In this document: in pieces, positions 8,035 to 16,012 of the stretch | Layout of the letters: every line of letters starts with the position of its first letter | Numbering within the stretch: the first letter of the stretch is position 1 | Assembly: GCF_002900965.1 (NCBI RefSeq) | Contig: NZ_PJOM01000003.1 | Span: 1 to 64,000 of the forward strand | Source of the DNA: Pseudotabrizicola formosa | Lineage (GTDB): Bacteria > Pseudomonadota > Alphaproteobacteria > Rhodobacterales > Rhodobacteraceae | Length of the DNA: 64,000 nt | Reading direction: 5' to 3' | Program-made: the position numbers and the translations under genes | The notes under the pieces: generated by a model | Databases searched by the model: none | Seen by the model: only the letters and a program-made list of their open reading frames with translations | Told to the model about the DNA's origin: nothing

Positions 8035-10526
8035 GACCTTGCTCCTTCCGATGCAACTGGGGCATAGCGGCGCAGGCGCAGCGCATTGCCAAGAACAAAG
8101 ACCGAAGACAGCGCCATCGCCCCGGCCGCAAAGACCGGCGACAACAGAATGCCGAACCCGGGCCAGAGCACCCCCGCCGCCACCGGGATCAGCGCCGCAT
8201 TATAGGCAAAGGCCCAGAACAGGTTCTGCCGGATATTGCGCATCGTGGCCTTGGACAGCGCGATGGCGTCCGGCACGGCCGTCAGCCGCCCCGTCATCAG
8301 CACCACATCCGCCGCTTCGATCGCGATGTCGGTGCCGGTGCCCACGGCAAGCCCCACATCGGCCGCCGCCAGCGCCGGGGCGTCGTTGATGCCGTCGCCG
8401 ACATAGGCCAGCGGCCCCAGGGCGCGCAACCGGGCTACCGCAGCCACCTTGCCGTCGGGCAGCACCTCGGCCACCACCTCGTCAATCCCCAATTGCCGCG
8501 CAATTGCCTGCGCGGTGCGGGCATTGTCGCCTGTGATCATCGCCACCTTCAGGCCAAGCGCATGCAGCGCGGCGATGGCTTGCGGTGTGCTGTCCTTGAT
8601 CGGGTCGGCCACGGCCAGAATGGCGGCCAGCCGCCCGTCGATGGCGGCGTAAAGCGGTGACTTGCCCTCATCCGCGAGCTGTATTGCGATGCTGCCAAAA
8701 GGTGCCACGTCCAGACCGAGCTGAGCCATATAGCGGTCGGCACCGATGTCTACCCGCTGGCCCCCGGCCTGCGCCACAACGCCATAGCCGGTGACTGACG
8801 CAAAGTTGCTGACCTCCGGCAGGGTCAGACCTTCTTCTTCTGCCGCTGCCGCGATGGCGCGGGCAATCGGGTGTTCCGACTTTGCCTCCACCGCTGCCAC
8901 TGCCGCCAGCACCGGTGCCCGCGTGAAGCCCGCCGCAAGATGCAGGTCGGTCAGGCGCGGCCTGCCCATGGTGAGTGTGCCTGTCTTGTCAAAGGCCACG
9001 ACGCGCACATCCTGCAACGCCTGCAACGCCTCGCCCTTGCGGAACAGGACCCCCAGTTCCGCACCCCGCCCGGTGCCGACCATGATCGAGGTCGGCGTGG
9101 CAAGCCCCATCGCACAGGGGCAGGCGATGATCAGGACAGCCACGGCATTGACCAGACCAAAGGTCAGCGCAGGGTCGGGGCCAAAGACCAGCCAGACGGC
9201 AAAGGTCAGCCCGGCCAGCGCCATGACGGCTGGCACGAACCACATCGTTACCCGGTCCACCAAGGCCTGAATCGGCAGCTTGCCGCCCTGCGCCGCCTCG
9301 ACCATGCGGATGATCTGGGCCAGCATGGTCGCCTCACCAACCGCTGTGGCGCGAAAGGTCAAGGCCCCGGTCTGGTTGACGGTGCCGCCGGTGACGGGGC
9401 TGCCGGTGGTCTTTTCCACGGGAACAGGTTCGCCCGAAATCATGCTTTCGTCGATCCAGCTTTGGCCTTCGGTCACCGCACCATCCACCGGCACACGTTC
9501 ACCGGGGCGCAGGTCGATCAGGTCGCCCGGCCGCACCTCGGCCATCGGCACCTCGCGCAGCGCACCATCACGGATCACGCGGGCTGTCTTTGCCTGCAAC
9601 CCCACCAGCCGCTTGATCGCTTCCGAGGTGCGGCCCTTGGCGCGGGATTCCAGATAGCGGCCCAGCAGGATCAGGGTCACGATCACCGCCGCGGCCTCGT
9701 AATAGACGTTCACCGTGCCTGCGGGCAGCAGACCGGGGGCGAAGGTCGCCACCAGCGAATAACCATAGGCCGAAAGTGTGCCGACGGCGACAAGGCTGTT
9801 CATGTCTGGCGCAAGCCGGATCAGCGCGGGAAAGCCTTTGACATAGAACCGCCGGCCCGGGCCAAGCAGAACGGCCGTGGTCAGCGCAAATTGCACCAGC
9901 CAGGCCGCCTGCATGCCGAGGGTGTTCATTACCGCCATATGAACCGCCACAAAGAGGTGTGAGCCCATTTCGAGAACGAAGACCGGCAAGGACAGCGCTG
10001 CGGCGATCCACAAATCGCGCTTCAACGCGGCGTCTTCAGCCAGTTTGCGGGATGTTACCTCTTCCGATACGGCGCTGGCCGACACCGCCCGCCGCGCATC
10101 ATAGCCTGCGGCCTCGATGGCCCGGATCAGGGCCGCTGCATCGGCCTGCCCCGTCACATGCGCCCGTTCTGTCGCAAGGTTGATGCTGGCTCCTGTCACG
10201 CCCGGCACCGCGTTCAGCGCACGCTCCACCCGGGCAACGCAAGAGGCACAGGTCATCCCTTCGATCACCAGATCCACGGGGGCAGAGACGACATCATAGC
10301 CCACATCTTCCACCGCCTTTACCAGCGCGGCCCGGTCGAGATCGGTGCCTGCAACCTCGGCCCGCTCGGTTGCCAGATTGACCGAGGCCGCTTGGACGCC
10401 CGGAACGGCCAGCAGAGCACGCTCTACCCGCCCGACACAGGACGCGCAGGTCATGCCGTCGACCTCGAGGACGATCCTCGCTGCGTCGCCAGCCGGAAGC
10501 ACCCTGTTTCTGGGGCTGATTGTCAT
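8031..10526 (-). CDS. copA: Copper-exporting P1B-type ATPase
   Basis: This 831-residue inner-membrane pump would export Cu(I) from the cytoplasm. It has two N-terminal heavy-metal domains, each with GMTCASC. These are followed by membrane helices, the CPC motif in [15 protein letters not shown], the phosphorylation site DKTGTLTMG, the HP locus ([10 protein letters not shown]) and the [16 protein letters not shown] hinge. The copper assignment rests on the CPC class and on the adjoining cueR. The ATG at 10526 has AAAGG about 10 bases upstream and follows a MerR-type promoter at 10561-10591. The gene runs leftward and overlaps cueR by 4 bases. Confidence 0.95.
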   Translation of the reverse strand: MTISPRNRVLPAGDAARIVLEVDGMTCASCVGRVERALLAVPGVQAASVNLATERAEVAGTDLDRAALVKAVEDVGYDVVSAPVDLVIEGMTCASCVARVERALNAVPGVTGASINLATERAHVTGQADAAALIRAIEAAGYDARRAVSASAVSEEVTSRKLAEDAALKRDLWIAAALSLPVFVLEMGSHLFVAVHMAVMNTLGMQAAWLVQFALTTAVLLGPGRRFYVKGFPALIRLAPDMNSLVAVGTLSAYGYSLVATFAPGLLPAGTVNVYYEAAAVIVTLILLGRYLESRAKGRTSEAIKRLVGLQAKTARVIRDGALREVPMAEVRPGDLIDLRPGERVPVDGAVTEGQSWIDESMISGEPVPVEKTTGSPVTGGTVNQTGALTFRATAVGEATMLAQIIRMVEAAQGGKLPIQALVDRVTMWFVPAVMALAGLTFAVWLVFGPDPALTFGLVNAVAVLIIACPCAMGLATPTSIMVGTGRGAELGVLFRKGEALQALQDVRVVAFDKTGTLTMGRPRLTDLHLAAGFTRAPVLAAVAAVEAKSEHPIARAIAAAAEEEGLTLPEVSNFASVTGYGVVAQAGGQRVDIGADRYMAQLGLDVAPFGSIAIQLADEGKSPLYAAIDGRLAAILAVADPIKDSTPQAIAALHALGLKVAMITGDNARTAQAIARQLGIDEVVAEVLPDGKVAAVARLRALGPLAYVGDGINDAPALAAADVGLAVGTGTDIAIEAADVVLMTGRLTAVPDAIALSKATMRNIRQNLFWAFAYNAALIPVAAGVLWPGFGILLSPVFAAGAMALSSVFVLGNALRLRRYAPVASEGARS

Positions 10527-10560
10527 GGCGGATCACCTTTGCTGCCTTGCTCCGCTGTGT

Positions 10561-10591
10561 CAGGTAATGCTTCCCATGATGGTAAGGTCAA
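10561..10591 (-). promoter_or_regulatory. CueR-type promoter of copA-cueR
   Basis: Read leftward, TTGACC (complement of 10586-10591) is followed after 19 bases by TACCTG (complement of 10561-10566), and the dyad CTTACC-ATCAT-GGGAAG sits in the spacer. A 19-bp spacer with a dyad is the hallmark of promoters that need a MerR-family activator. It points at copA. Confidence 0.7.
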
Positions 10592-10629
10592 GGGCTTTGG
10601 CAAAAGAATGCCATCACGGCCATGTGCTC

Positions 10630-10660
10630 TTGACCTTCCCACCGTTGGAAGCCCTATCTC
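10630..10660 (+). promoter_or_regulatory. CueR-type promoter of the HMA/DUF305 genes
   Basis: TTGACC at 10630-10635 and TATCTC at 10655-10660 are 19 bases apart, with the dyad CTTCC-CACCGTT-GGAAG between them. The element mirrors the one facing copA and would let the same copper sensor turn on both directions. Confidence 0.75.
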
Positions 10661-10695
10661 TGATGGCGTGAGGCGACAGTCAGAAAGAGGTACTC

Positions 10696-10884
10696 ATGCA
10701 GTTCCATATCGAAACCATGACCTGCGGCGGCTGCGTGCGCAGCGTGACCAAGGTCATCCAGTCCGTCGATCCGACGGCCCAGGTCGCGGCAGACCCGGCG
10801 ACCCGCAAGGTCGACGTAATCTCCACTGCCCCGCGTGAAAAACTGGCCGCCGTGCTGGCGGATGCCGGCTTTGCGCCTGCGTAA
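10696..10884 (+). CDS. Small heavy-metal-associated (HMA) copper-binding protein, CopZ-like
   Basis: The 62-residue cytoplasmic protein is a single HMA domain with the metal site MTCGGC at positions 8-13. It resembles copper chaperones that hand Cu(I) to CopA. An AAGAGG site stands about 7 bases before ATG 10696. It lies divergent from copA, behind a MerR-type promoter, and is followed at once by the DUF305 gene. The two genes are therefore likely co-induced by copper. Copper is inferred from context, since the HMA fold alone does not fix the metal. Confidence 0.85.
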   Translation: MQFHIETMTCGGCVRSVTKVIQSVDPTAQVAADPATRKVDVISTAPREKLAAVLADAGFAPA

Positions 10885-10907
10885 TGAATAGCAAAAGGAA
10901 GATGATG

Positions 10908-11345
10908 ATGAAAAAGCGGACTCTTGCCGTGATTGCAGGCGCAATTGCCATCGTGGGCGGGTTGGCCCTTGCGCAGACATCCACCATGGAAGGGATGGAC
11001 CATTCCGCGATGGGCCATTCCGGCATGGCCGGGATGGAGGGCATGGGGATGATGGACCACGGCAGTATGATCCCGCCTGAACTGGCCGACAACCCGGCGG
11101 TACAGGCCTATGCGGCCGCCATGGACGTGATGATGAAGGATATGATGATCCCCTATACCGGGGACGCGGATGTTGACTTCGTCAAGGGCATGATCCCGCA
11201 TCACGAAGCGGCAGTGGCCATGGCGCGTGTCCAGCTGGAGTTCGGTACAGACCCTGAAATCCGTGCCTTGGCCGAAGCGGTGATCGCGGCGCAGGAAACC
11301 GAGATCGCACAGATGAACGCGTGGCTGGCAGCGCGCGGTCTTTGA
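10908..11345 (+). CDS. Exported Met/His-rich DUF305 protein
   Basis: About 145 residues, starting with a signal peptide ([23 protein letters not shown]). A Met- and His-rich stretch ([23 protein letters not shown]) comes next, then the DUF305 core with [15 protein letters not shown] and [16 protein letters not shown]. The family is ferritin-like and is often found beside copper and silver resistance genes, and the Met/His clusters suit Cu(I) binding in the periplasm. In-frame ATGs at 10884, 10902, 10905 and 10908 are possible. 10908 has the best spacing (8 bases) from AGGA at 10896-10899. A perfect inverted repeat follows the stop. Confidence 0.82.
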   Translation: MKKRTLAVIAGAIAIVGGLALAQTSTMEGMDHSAMGHSGMAGMEGMGMMDHGSMIPPELADNPAVQAYAAAMDVMMKDMMIPYTGDADVDFVKGMIPHHEAAVAMARVQLEFGTDPEIRALAEAVIAAQETEIAQMNAWLAARGL

Positions 11346-11353
11346 GGGCGATC

Positions 11354-11388
11354 AGCACAGGCGGGTGTGTTTTGCGCACGCCTGTGCT
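11354..11388 (+). terminator. Hairpin after the DUF305 gene
   Basis: AGCACAGGCG at 11354-11363 and its exact reverse complement at 11379-11388 form a 10-bp stem with a 15-base loop, 9 bases after the stop. No long T-run follows. It could still end transcription or stabilise the mRNA, and it lies between two convergent genes. Confidence 0.5.
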
Positions 11389-11426
11389 GTTGCAGGGCCT
11401 TTGCTTCTGGCAATGCTCGGTGCCGT

Positions 11427-12395
11427 TCAGGCCCCGATCATTGCCGACATGTATTGACCGATAGGCGTGTTCAACGCGGCTGCAAACAAGCCGGTGAGCA
11501 CAACCATCTGGCCCGAAAACCGCGTATTTTCGCCCTTGACCAGCGCATAGGCCATCACGCCTGCTCCAAGCGGAGCCCATACCATGATGAGCGACGCGTT
11601 GAGCGCATGAGTCGTAAGGCGCAGGGGTGTGCTGAGGCGCGGAGGGGGCGCTTCAGGCTCGACATAGTTGAAGGCGCTGCGGACGCGGGCAAAGGCAACG
11701 TTATGCGACTCGGGCAGAGACGGTTCGTCCACGATTCGGGGGAAGGGACCGTTGGCGCCGCCCGAAGTGGCAAAATAGGCCCCGCCCCTTGCACGTGCGG
11801 AGGCTGCCCGCGCACGTGCACCGGCGCTTTTCGATCTGGCGACAGAGGCCCGGGTGCTTTGTCGTGGAGCGATCGGACCATCGCCCAGCTGCGCCGGCAA
11901 TGCGCCAGTATCTTTCTCGGGATCTGGTCCATCGGAGGCAAGGCCATCTGAGACGCCCTCAAATGCGGGAACGCCGGGCTTCTGCGGGAGGGATGCCACT
12001 GCGGCGAGCCGGTGATCTTGCACAGAAGGCGCGACAGGATCGGCTGGCCGATGTTTCACGGTGGTCACCCCGGGGTAGCGTCGTTGCAGGTGATCGATCA
12101 CGCTGGCACAGGTTTCTTCGCAGACGGAGCCGAGACCGGCAGGTGATCCGTCGGAGGAGAGGTCGACCGCGACCGTCAGGTGGGTCAACGCGTCGCCGGG
12201 GCAGTTGGCCGTTCTCAACACGATCCGGACATCCGCCACGGTGAAGATCGCCGTGGTCATACCCTCCCATCCGAGGGACACATGGGCACCATCCAGCTGT
12301 GACAGAGTAAGATGCAGATCTTCAGCCACCTGTACGAACCTTTCCGGGTCCGCATCGATCTTCCGAGCCGTGTTGCCGAACATTGATTTGGTCAC
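11427..12395 (-). CDS. Uncharacterised protein with two C-terminal membrane segments
   Basis: I do not recognise this family. About 322 residues: a folded-looking N-terminal part (about 1-115, FVQVAEDLHLTLSQLDGAHVSLGWE and a Cys-containing CEETCASVIDHLQRRYPGV), a long low-complexity linker rich in Pro, Ala, Ser and Arg (about 120-245), and two hydrophobic helices near the C-terminus (HALNASLIMVWAPLGAGVMAYA and VVLTGLFAAALNTPIGQYMS). GTG 12395 is chosen because TGGAG lies 7 bases upstream. ATG 12383 or 12428 are alternatives. It stands alone between two convergent and tandem neighbours, so context does not suggest a role. Confidence 0.65.
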   Translation of the reverse strand: MTKSMFGNTARKIDADPERFVQVAEDLHLTLSQLDGAHVSLGWEGMTTAIFTVADVRIVLRTANCPGDALTHLTVAVDLSSDGSPAGLGSVCEETCASVIDHLQRRYPGVTTVKHRPADPVAPSVQDHRLAAVASLPQKPGVPAFEGVSDGLASDGPDPEKDTGALPAQLGDGPIAPRQSTRASVARSKSAGARARAASARARGGAYFATSGGANGPFPRIVDEPSLPESHNVAFARVRSAFNYVEPEAPPPRLSTPLRLTTHALNASLIMVWAPLGAGVMAYALVKGENTRFSGQMVVLTGLFAAALNTPIGQYMSAMIGA

Positions 12396-12446
12396 TGTTC
12401 CACTCCAATAGCTAACCTGACCCGACATTGTCCGCTAATCTGGAAA

Positions 12447-12504
12447 CAAATGTGGCCGACGCGCGCCTTGAATCGGGGATGTCGCCACTGTTTCGCCACA
12501 TTTG
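12447..12504. repeat. Inverted repeat CAAATGTGGC / GCCACATTTG
   Basis: Perfect 10-base arms at 12447-12456 and 12495-12504 are separated by 38 bases, in the gap between the histidine kinase stop and the start of the unknown membrane protein. The spacing suits a looped protein-binding site better than a terminator, but no function can be assigned. Confidence 0.4.
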
Positions 12505-12558
12505 AGTGGGTCTGCCGGTCCTGGGGGATGTGGCGCGGCAGGCGATGGCGGGTATGCG

Positions 12559-14100
12559 TCAGACCCGTGTTTCGGGGGCTGCGGTCTTGCCCTCGTCTGG
12601 ATAGGGAATATCCAGCCGGATATTGAAATGCGGGGCGCTGCCGATGGTGATTCCGCCATGCCACTTCTGTTCGATTAGGGCGCGAACCATCTTTGACCCG
12701 AACCCCGTGCCCTGCGATACGGCTGGCGCAGAGGAGCCGGGGTCGCTCCAGTCAAAGCTGAACATCCGTGTCCCTTCGCTGTCGACGCGATAGCTCCAAC
12801 TGACACGAATAACGCCCTCAGCCCGTCCCAAAGTGCCGTATTTCATCGAGTTCGTGGCCAGCTCATGCAAGACAAGGCCCATGTCGAAACACAGATCCGG
12901 ATGCAGCAGCACATCCCGGCCAGAGGAAACAATCCGGTCGCCAAACGGTTTCAAAGCCTCTGTGACCAGTTCTGCAAACCGGGTCGAGCTCCACCCCCCG
13001 CGCGAGACGATGTAGTTTGACCGGGCCAGCGCACTGAGCCTTTCGCTGAACGAATGGCGGGCTGTCTTTGGATCTGCGGCGTTGTTCAGGGTCTGACCGG
13101 CGATGCTGTTGACCAGTTGCAGCATGTTTCCGGCACGATGGGCCATTTCGCGCACCAGCAGGCTTTGATGCGTCATCGCGGCCACCTGTCGCGCCGCGCC
13201 CGCGACGATGTTGGCCAGCGACAACAGGAAATCGGCGTCGGTCAGATCGAAATCCCGCAATTCGCGCGCGTGAATGCCAAACACACCAAAGGGCCGGAGA
13301 CCGGACCCCGGTATGATGACGGAAATGCCGCTGACCACGCCATGGTCGTGCAACAGTTGCGGACCGTCGAACCGCGTTTCGCTGCGCAGGTCGGTAACCA
13401 GCACCGGCCCGTCTGCGATCAGTGTATACCCTGCCTGCGATTCACGCTCGATACCCACTTTGCCGTGCCCAACCAAGCCCTCCCGCCAGCCTATGCCTGA
13501 CCGCAGCACAAGATGATCTGCCGTGTCGGAAAACTGCAGGATCTTGGTCAGCGGAACCTTCAGAACGTCGGTGGCGATCTGGACCGCACGGTCCATGACC
13601 TTTTGCAGATCGGGTTCATTCAGGGCGAAGGAGCCAAAGCTGGCAACCGCAGATTGTTGGGCAAGGCGGCGCTTGAGCAGGTGCTCGTTCTTGATGCGGG
13701 CCGTGGCATCGTAGCAGATCCCGGTCAGGTAGCGGGTCCCGTCCGGGGCAGTCACGACCCCACCCGAGGCTTCGATCCAGATATCAGGCGCTTCCGCGCG
13801 GGGCGCGCAGCGGTATACCGTACGATAGGGCTTGCCCGTGTCTACGCTGGCCTTGATCACCTGCCAAACGGCCTGCGCGTCATCGGGATGCAGATCGTTT
13901 TGAAAACTGGCCAGAGTTCCGTCAAAAGACCCTGCGGGAAGGGCGTGGACCGCTTCGAGATTTTGCGTCCACTCAAGAGCATTGCTGTCAATTTTCCAGC
14001 GCCACACCCCAGCGCCGCCCAGACGCAGCCCCTCTGACAAAGCTTGCCCGTCGGTCAGAAAGACGGGAGCCGATGCGTGAACGCTTTGATCTGCTGCCAT
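12559..14100 (-). CDS. PAS-GAF sensor histidine kinase, HWE/HisKA_2 type
   Basis: About 513 residues, no membrane segment. The order is a PAS domain (from LRLGGAGVWRWKID to YLTGICYDATARI), a GAF domain (roughly 150-300, VMDRAVQIATDVLKVP onward), the phosphoacceptor helix with LLVREMAHRAGNMLQLV, and a short ATPase domain with the N-box VLHELATNSMKYGTLG and the G-box GTGFGSKMV. The N-box and short kinase core fit the HWE/HisKA_2 class, which includes kinases that feed the PhyR general stress pathway in alphaproteobacteria. No cognate response regulator is adjacent. Start ATG 14100 is chosen because the preceding residues look unstructured. ATG 14169 is possible. Confidence 0.85.
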   Translation of the reverse strand: MAADQSVHASAPVFLTDGQALSEGLRLGGAGVWRWKIDSNALEWTQNLEAVHALPAGSFDGTLASFQNDLHPDDAQAVWQVIKASVDTGKPYRTVYRCAPRAEAPDIWIEASGGVVTAPDGTRYLTGICYDATARIKNEHLLKRRLAQQSAVASFGSFALNEPDLQKVMDRAVQIATDVLKVPLTKILQFSDTADHLVLRSGIGWREGLVGHGKVGIERESQAGYTLIADGPVLVTDLRSETRFDGPQLLHDHGVVSGISVIIPGSGLRPFGVFGIHARELRDFDLTDADFLLSLANIVAGAARQVAAMTHQSLLVREMAHRAGNMLQLVNSIAGQTLNNAADPKTARHSFSERLSALARSNYIVSRGGWSSTRFAELVTEALKPFGDRIVSSGRDVLLHPDLCFDMGLVLHELATNSMKYGTLGRAEGVIRVSWSYRVDSEGTRMFSFDWSDPGSSAPAVSQGTGFGSKMVRALIEQKWHGGITIGSAPHFNIRLDIPYPDEGKTAAPETRV

Positions 14101-14289
14101 GGTTTTCCAGACTGCTTTCGGTGGGGGCTGCCGGTCGGATGAGCCCGGCGGCAAACTGCCACGTTTCATGCTTAGGGGTCAGGCCCTGCGCGTCAACCTA
14201 GCGCGGCCCAACACATAGTCATCGGGTCGTACATGGGGCTTACGGGCACCATCCAAAGGCCTCGCGCGGCTGTTCCGATCTGCCATGCG

Positions 14290-15480
14290 CTATGTCCTCC
14301 GGTGCTGGGCGAAGAACCGCAACATTTCGCGTGACGCATCGGGGCCGGTCGGGTCGGTATAACTGCCGCCGGGCCTTCCACCGGACCAGGCATGGCCCGC
14401 GCCGTCAATTTCCCAATGTTCGGCAAAGCTGCGGCCCGCCATGTCTTCGTGCCGTGTGTGGCGATAGCTGCGCCCGGCATCTGTTGCGCCAGAGCCCTGC
14501 ACCCGCTTCAGGCCCTTGCAAGACTTGGTGGCCTGCGCGATCACGGCCGTGCCGTTGCTTGGGTGTACCGTGCTGTCGGCAAGGCCATGCAGCACGATTG
14601 TCGGTATCGCCTTGGCCTGTGCTTTGCCGGGTGATCCGCTGCGCATGGCGGAAAACGCTGACATCACGTCTTGCGCTCCGCCGACGGGCAGCCCCGAATG
14701 CACGCCGACCGCTGCGATCAGATCAGGGTAGGCGGCACCCATGATGGCCGCCGCCGCCCCGCCCGCCGACAGGCCGGCCACATACACCCGGCTGGCATCT
14801 ACCGGATGATCCCGCAGGATGTCGCGGATGATCCCGGCAAGCACGGCAGGTTCCCCCCGGTCGCGCGCCTGGTCTTCGGGGCGGAACCAGTTCCAGCATT
14901 TCTGCGCATTTGCACCCTGCGGTTGCGCAGGCCAGGCCACCAGATAGCCCGCGTCCTCGGCCAGGGCATTCATATTGGTCCCGGTCGCGAAATCTTGCGG
15001 TGTCTGGGTGCAGCCATGCAGCATCACGATCAGCGGCATCGGCCTGGCTGATGTTTTGGCCGGCACATAGAGCAGGTAGTCGCGGCTGCCTTGCGCATTC
15101 GTGTGGGACAGGGATAGCAGCTTGGCTCCCTCTGGCAGATCTGGCGGCGCTGAGGCCGGTTTGATCGTCTGCGGCATCCCGCCCGCTGCGATGGTCCGCA
15201 ACGTCTCGCTCAGGCTTTTGCCGGGGCGGGCGGCGCGTTTGGTTGGCTTTGACGAAGGCGGGGCGGCTGACTTGGGCGCTTTTTCATCGACAGGGCTGAA
15301 GGTGCCTTCGATCACGTCCTTATCGGCGAGCGGCACCTGTCCGGCAGCCATGTGCTGCGGGTCGGCGGGTTCGGCGTTGCCCGACAACAGCGACTGGATC
15401 AGCGCCGTCGCCTCGGTCAGCTTGCCGGATCTTGTCAGGTCCGAGGCGCGGGACATGCCTTGCATGAAAGATTTTGTCAT
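14290..15480 (-). CDS. PHB-depolymerase-family esterase (alpha/beta hydrolase)
   Basis: The 396-residue protein has an N-terminal helical, Pro/Lys-rich region of about 115 residues, then an alpha/beta hydrolase of the esterase-PHB family. The nucleophile is Ser238 in GLSAGG, the acid is probably Asp302 (HGLADSTVHP) and the base His363 (GAGHAWSGG). LHGCTQTPQDFATGTNMN is the oxyanion-region motif of this family. No signal peptide is evident, so it may act inside the cell on polyhydroxyalkanoate or another ester. The ribbon-helix-helix gene ends 24 bases upstream on the same strand, which suggests co-transcription and control from the palindrome at 15934-15965. Confidence 0.85.
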   Translation of the reverse strand: MTKSFMQGMSRASDLTRSGKLTEATALIQSLLSGNAEPADPQHMAAGQVPLADKDVIEGTFSPVDEKAPKSAAPPSSKPTKRAARPGKSLSETLRTIAAGGMPQTIKPASAPPDLPEGAKLLSLSHTNAQGSRDYLLYVPAKTSARPMPLIVMLHGCTQTPQDFATGTNMNALAEDAGYLVAWPAQPQGANAQKCWNWFRPEDQARDRGEPAVLAGIIRDILRDHPVDASRVYVAGLSAGGAAAAIMGAAYPDLIAAVGVHSGLPVGGAQDVMSAFSAMRSGSPGKAQAKAIPTIVLHGLADSTVHPSNGTAVIAQATKSCKGLKRVQGSGATDAGRSYRHTRHEDMAGRSFAEHWEIDGAGHAWSGGRPGGSYTDPTGPDASREMLRFFAQHRRT

Positions 15481-15504
15481 GGGGTTACCTTTTGGGGTTA
15501 AATC

Positions 15505-15927
15505 TTAACTAATGCGGTCTGCGAGTGCGGCCTTGACCGCAGCGGACGCGTGGAAGGTACCCAGAATAGACAGGGCGGAAATCGTGGCACGCGCCAGATC
15601 GGCGCTGACATCCGGGGCCACGACGACAAGACCCAGAACTCGGATATCCAGCATCTGGCCCTCTGCCTGTGCGGTCGTCAGTTCGTCACGGGTGATATGC
15701 CGCAACCCAAGATCGACGCTTTTTCGGATCACGATCTGCCGGACGGTGTCGGCATGGCGCTCGATCTGGTTTCGGATCGCGGTGCGGATGAAGTCACTGC
15801 GATTGGAATAGAAGCCTTCCTGCACCAGAAGCTCGATCTGGCCAAGGTCGACAAAGCCAAGATTGATCGTGATCTTTTCGGATTCCGGTGGTTTTGCGAC
15901 CCGGTCTTCCGCGCTGAACTCGGCCAT
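15505..15927 (-). CDS. Ribbon-helix-helix (CopG/NikR-like) transcriptional regulator
   Basis: About 140 residues. The DNA-binding ribbon-helix-helix is seen in EKITINLGFVDLGQIELLVQ followed by FYSNRSDFIRTAIRNQIERH. The remaining C-terminal half (about 65 residues, rich in Val and Ala, LDIRVLGLVVVAPDVS) may be an effector or dimer domain. ATG 15927 is preferred over 15945 because GGAG lies 6 bases upstream. That ribosome-binding site is inside a perfect 14+14 palindrome (15934-15965), a strong candidate autoregulatory operator. The esterase gene follows in the same direction, so the protein probably controls itself and the esterase. Confidence 0.83.
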   Translation of the reverse strand: MAEFSAEDRVAKPPESEKITINLGFVDLGQIELLVQEGFYSNRSDFIRTAIRNQIERHADTVRQIVIRKSVDLGLRHITRDELTTAQAEGQMLDIRVLGLVVVAPDVSADLARATISALSILGTFHASAAVKAALADRIS

Positions 15928-15933
15928 GAATGC

Positions 15934-15965
15934 TCCATATACCATCCGTGTGGATGGTATATGGA
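15934..15965. promoter_or_regulatory. Perfect 32-bp palindrome, probable operator of the RHH regulator
   Basis: The arms TCCATATACCATCC (15934-15947) and GGATGGTATATGGA (15952-15965) are exact reverse complements around a GTGT centre. The site begins 6 bases upstream of the regulator ATG and covers its ribosome-binding site. Ribbon-helix-helix proteins bind short inverted or direct repeats, and binding here would block both transcription and translation of the regulator-esterase pair. Confidence 0.75.
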
Positions 15966-15973
15966 TGTTTTAT

Positions 15974-16002
15974 ACCCTGCACGCAAGACTCGCGTACAGG
16001 GT
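15974..16002 (-). terminator. Hairpin after the catalase gene
   Basis: ACCCTGCACGC (15974-15984) pairs with GCGTACAGGGT (15992-16002) over 11 positions with one mismatch and a 7-base loop. It lies 10 bases past the catalase stop on the minus strand. No clear T-run follows, so it is a moderate terminator candidate. Confidence 0.45.
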
Positions 16003-16012
16003 TTGTCAGTGT

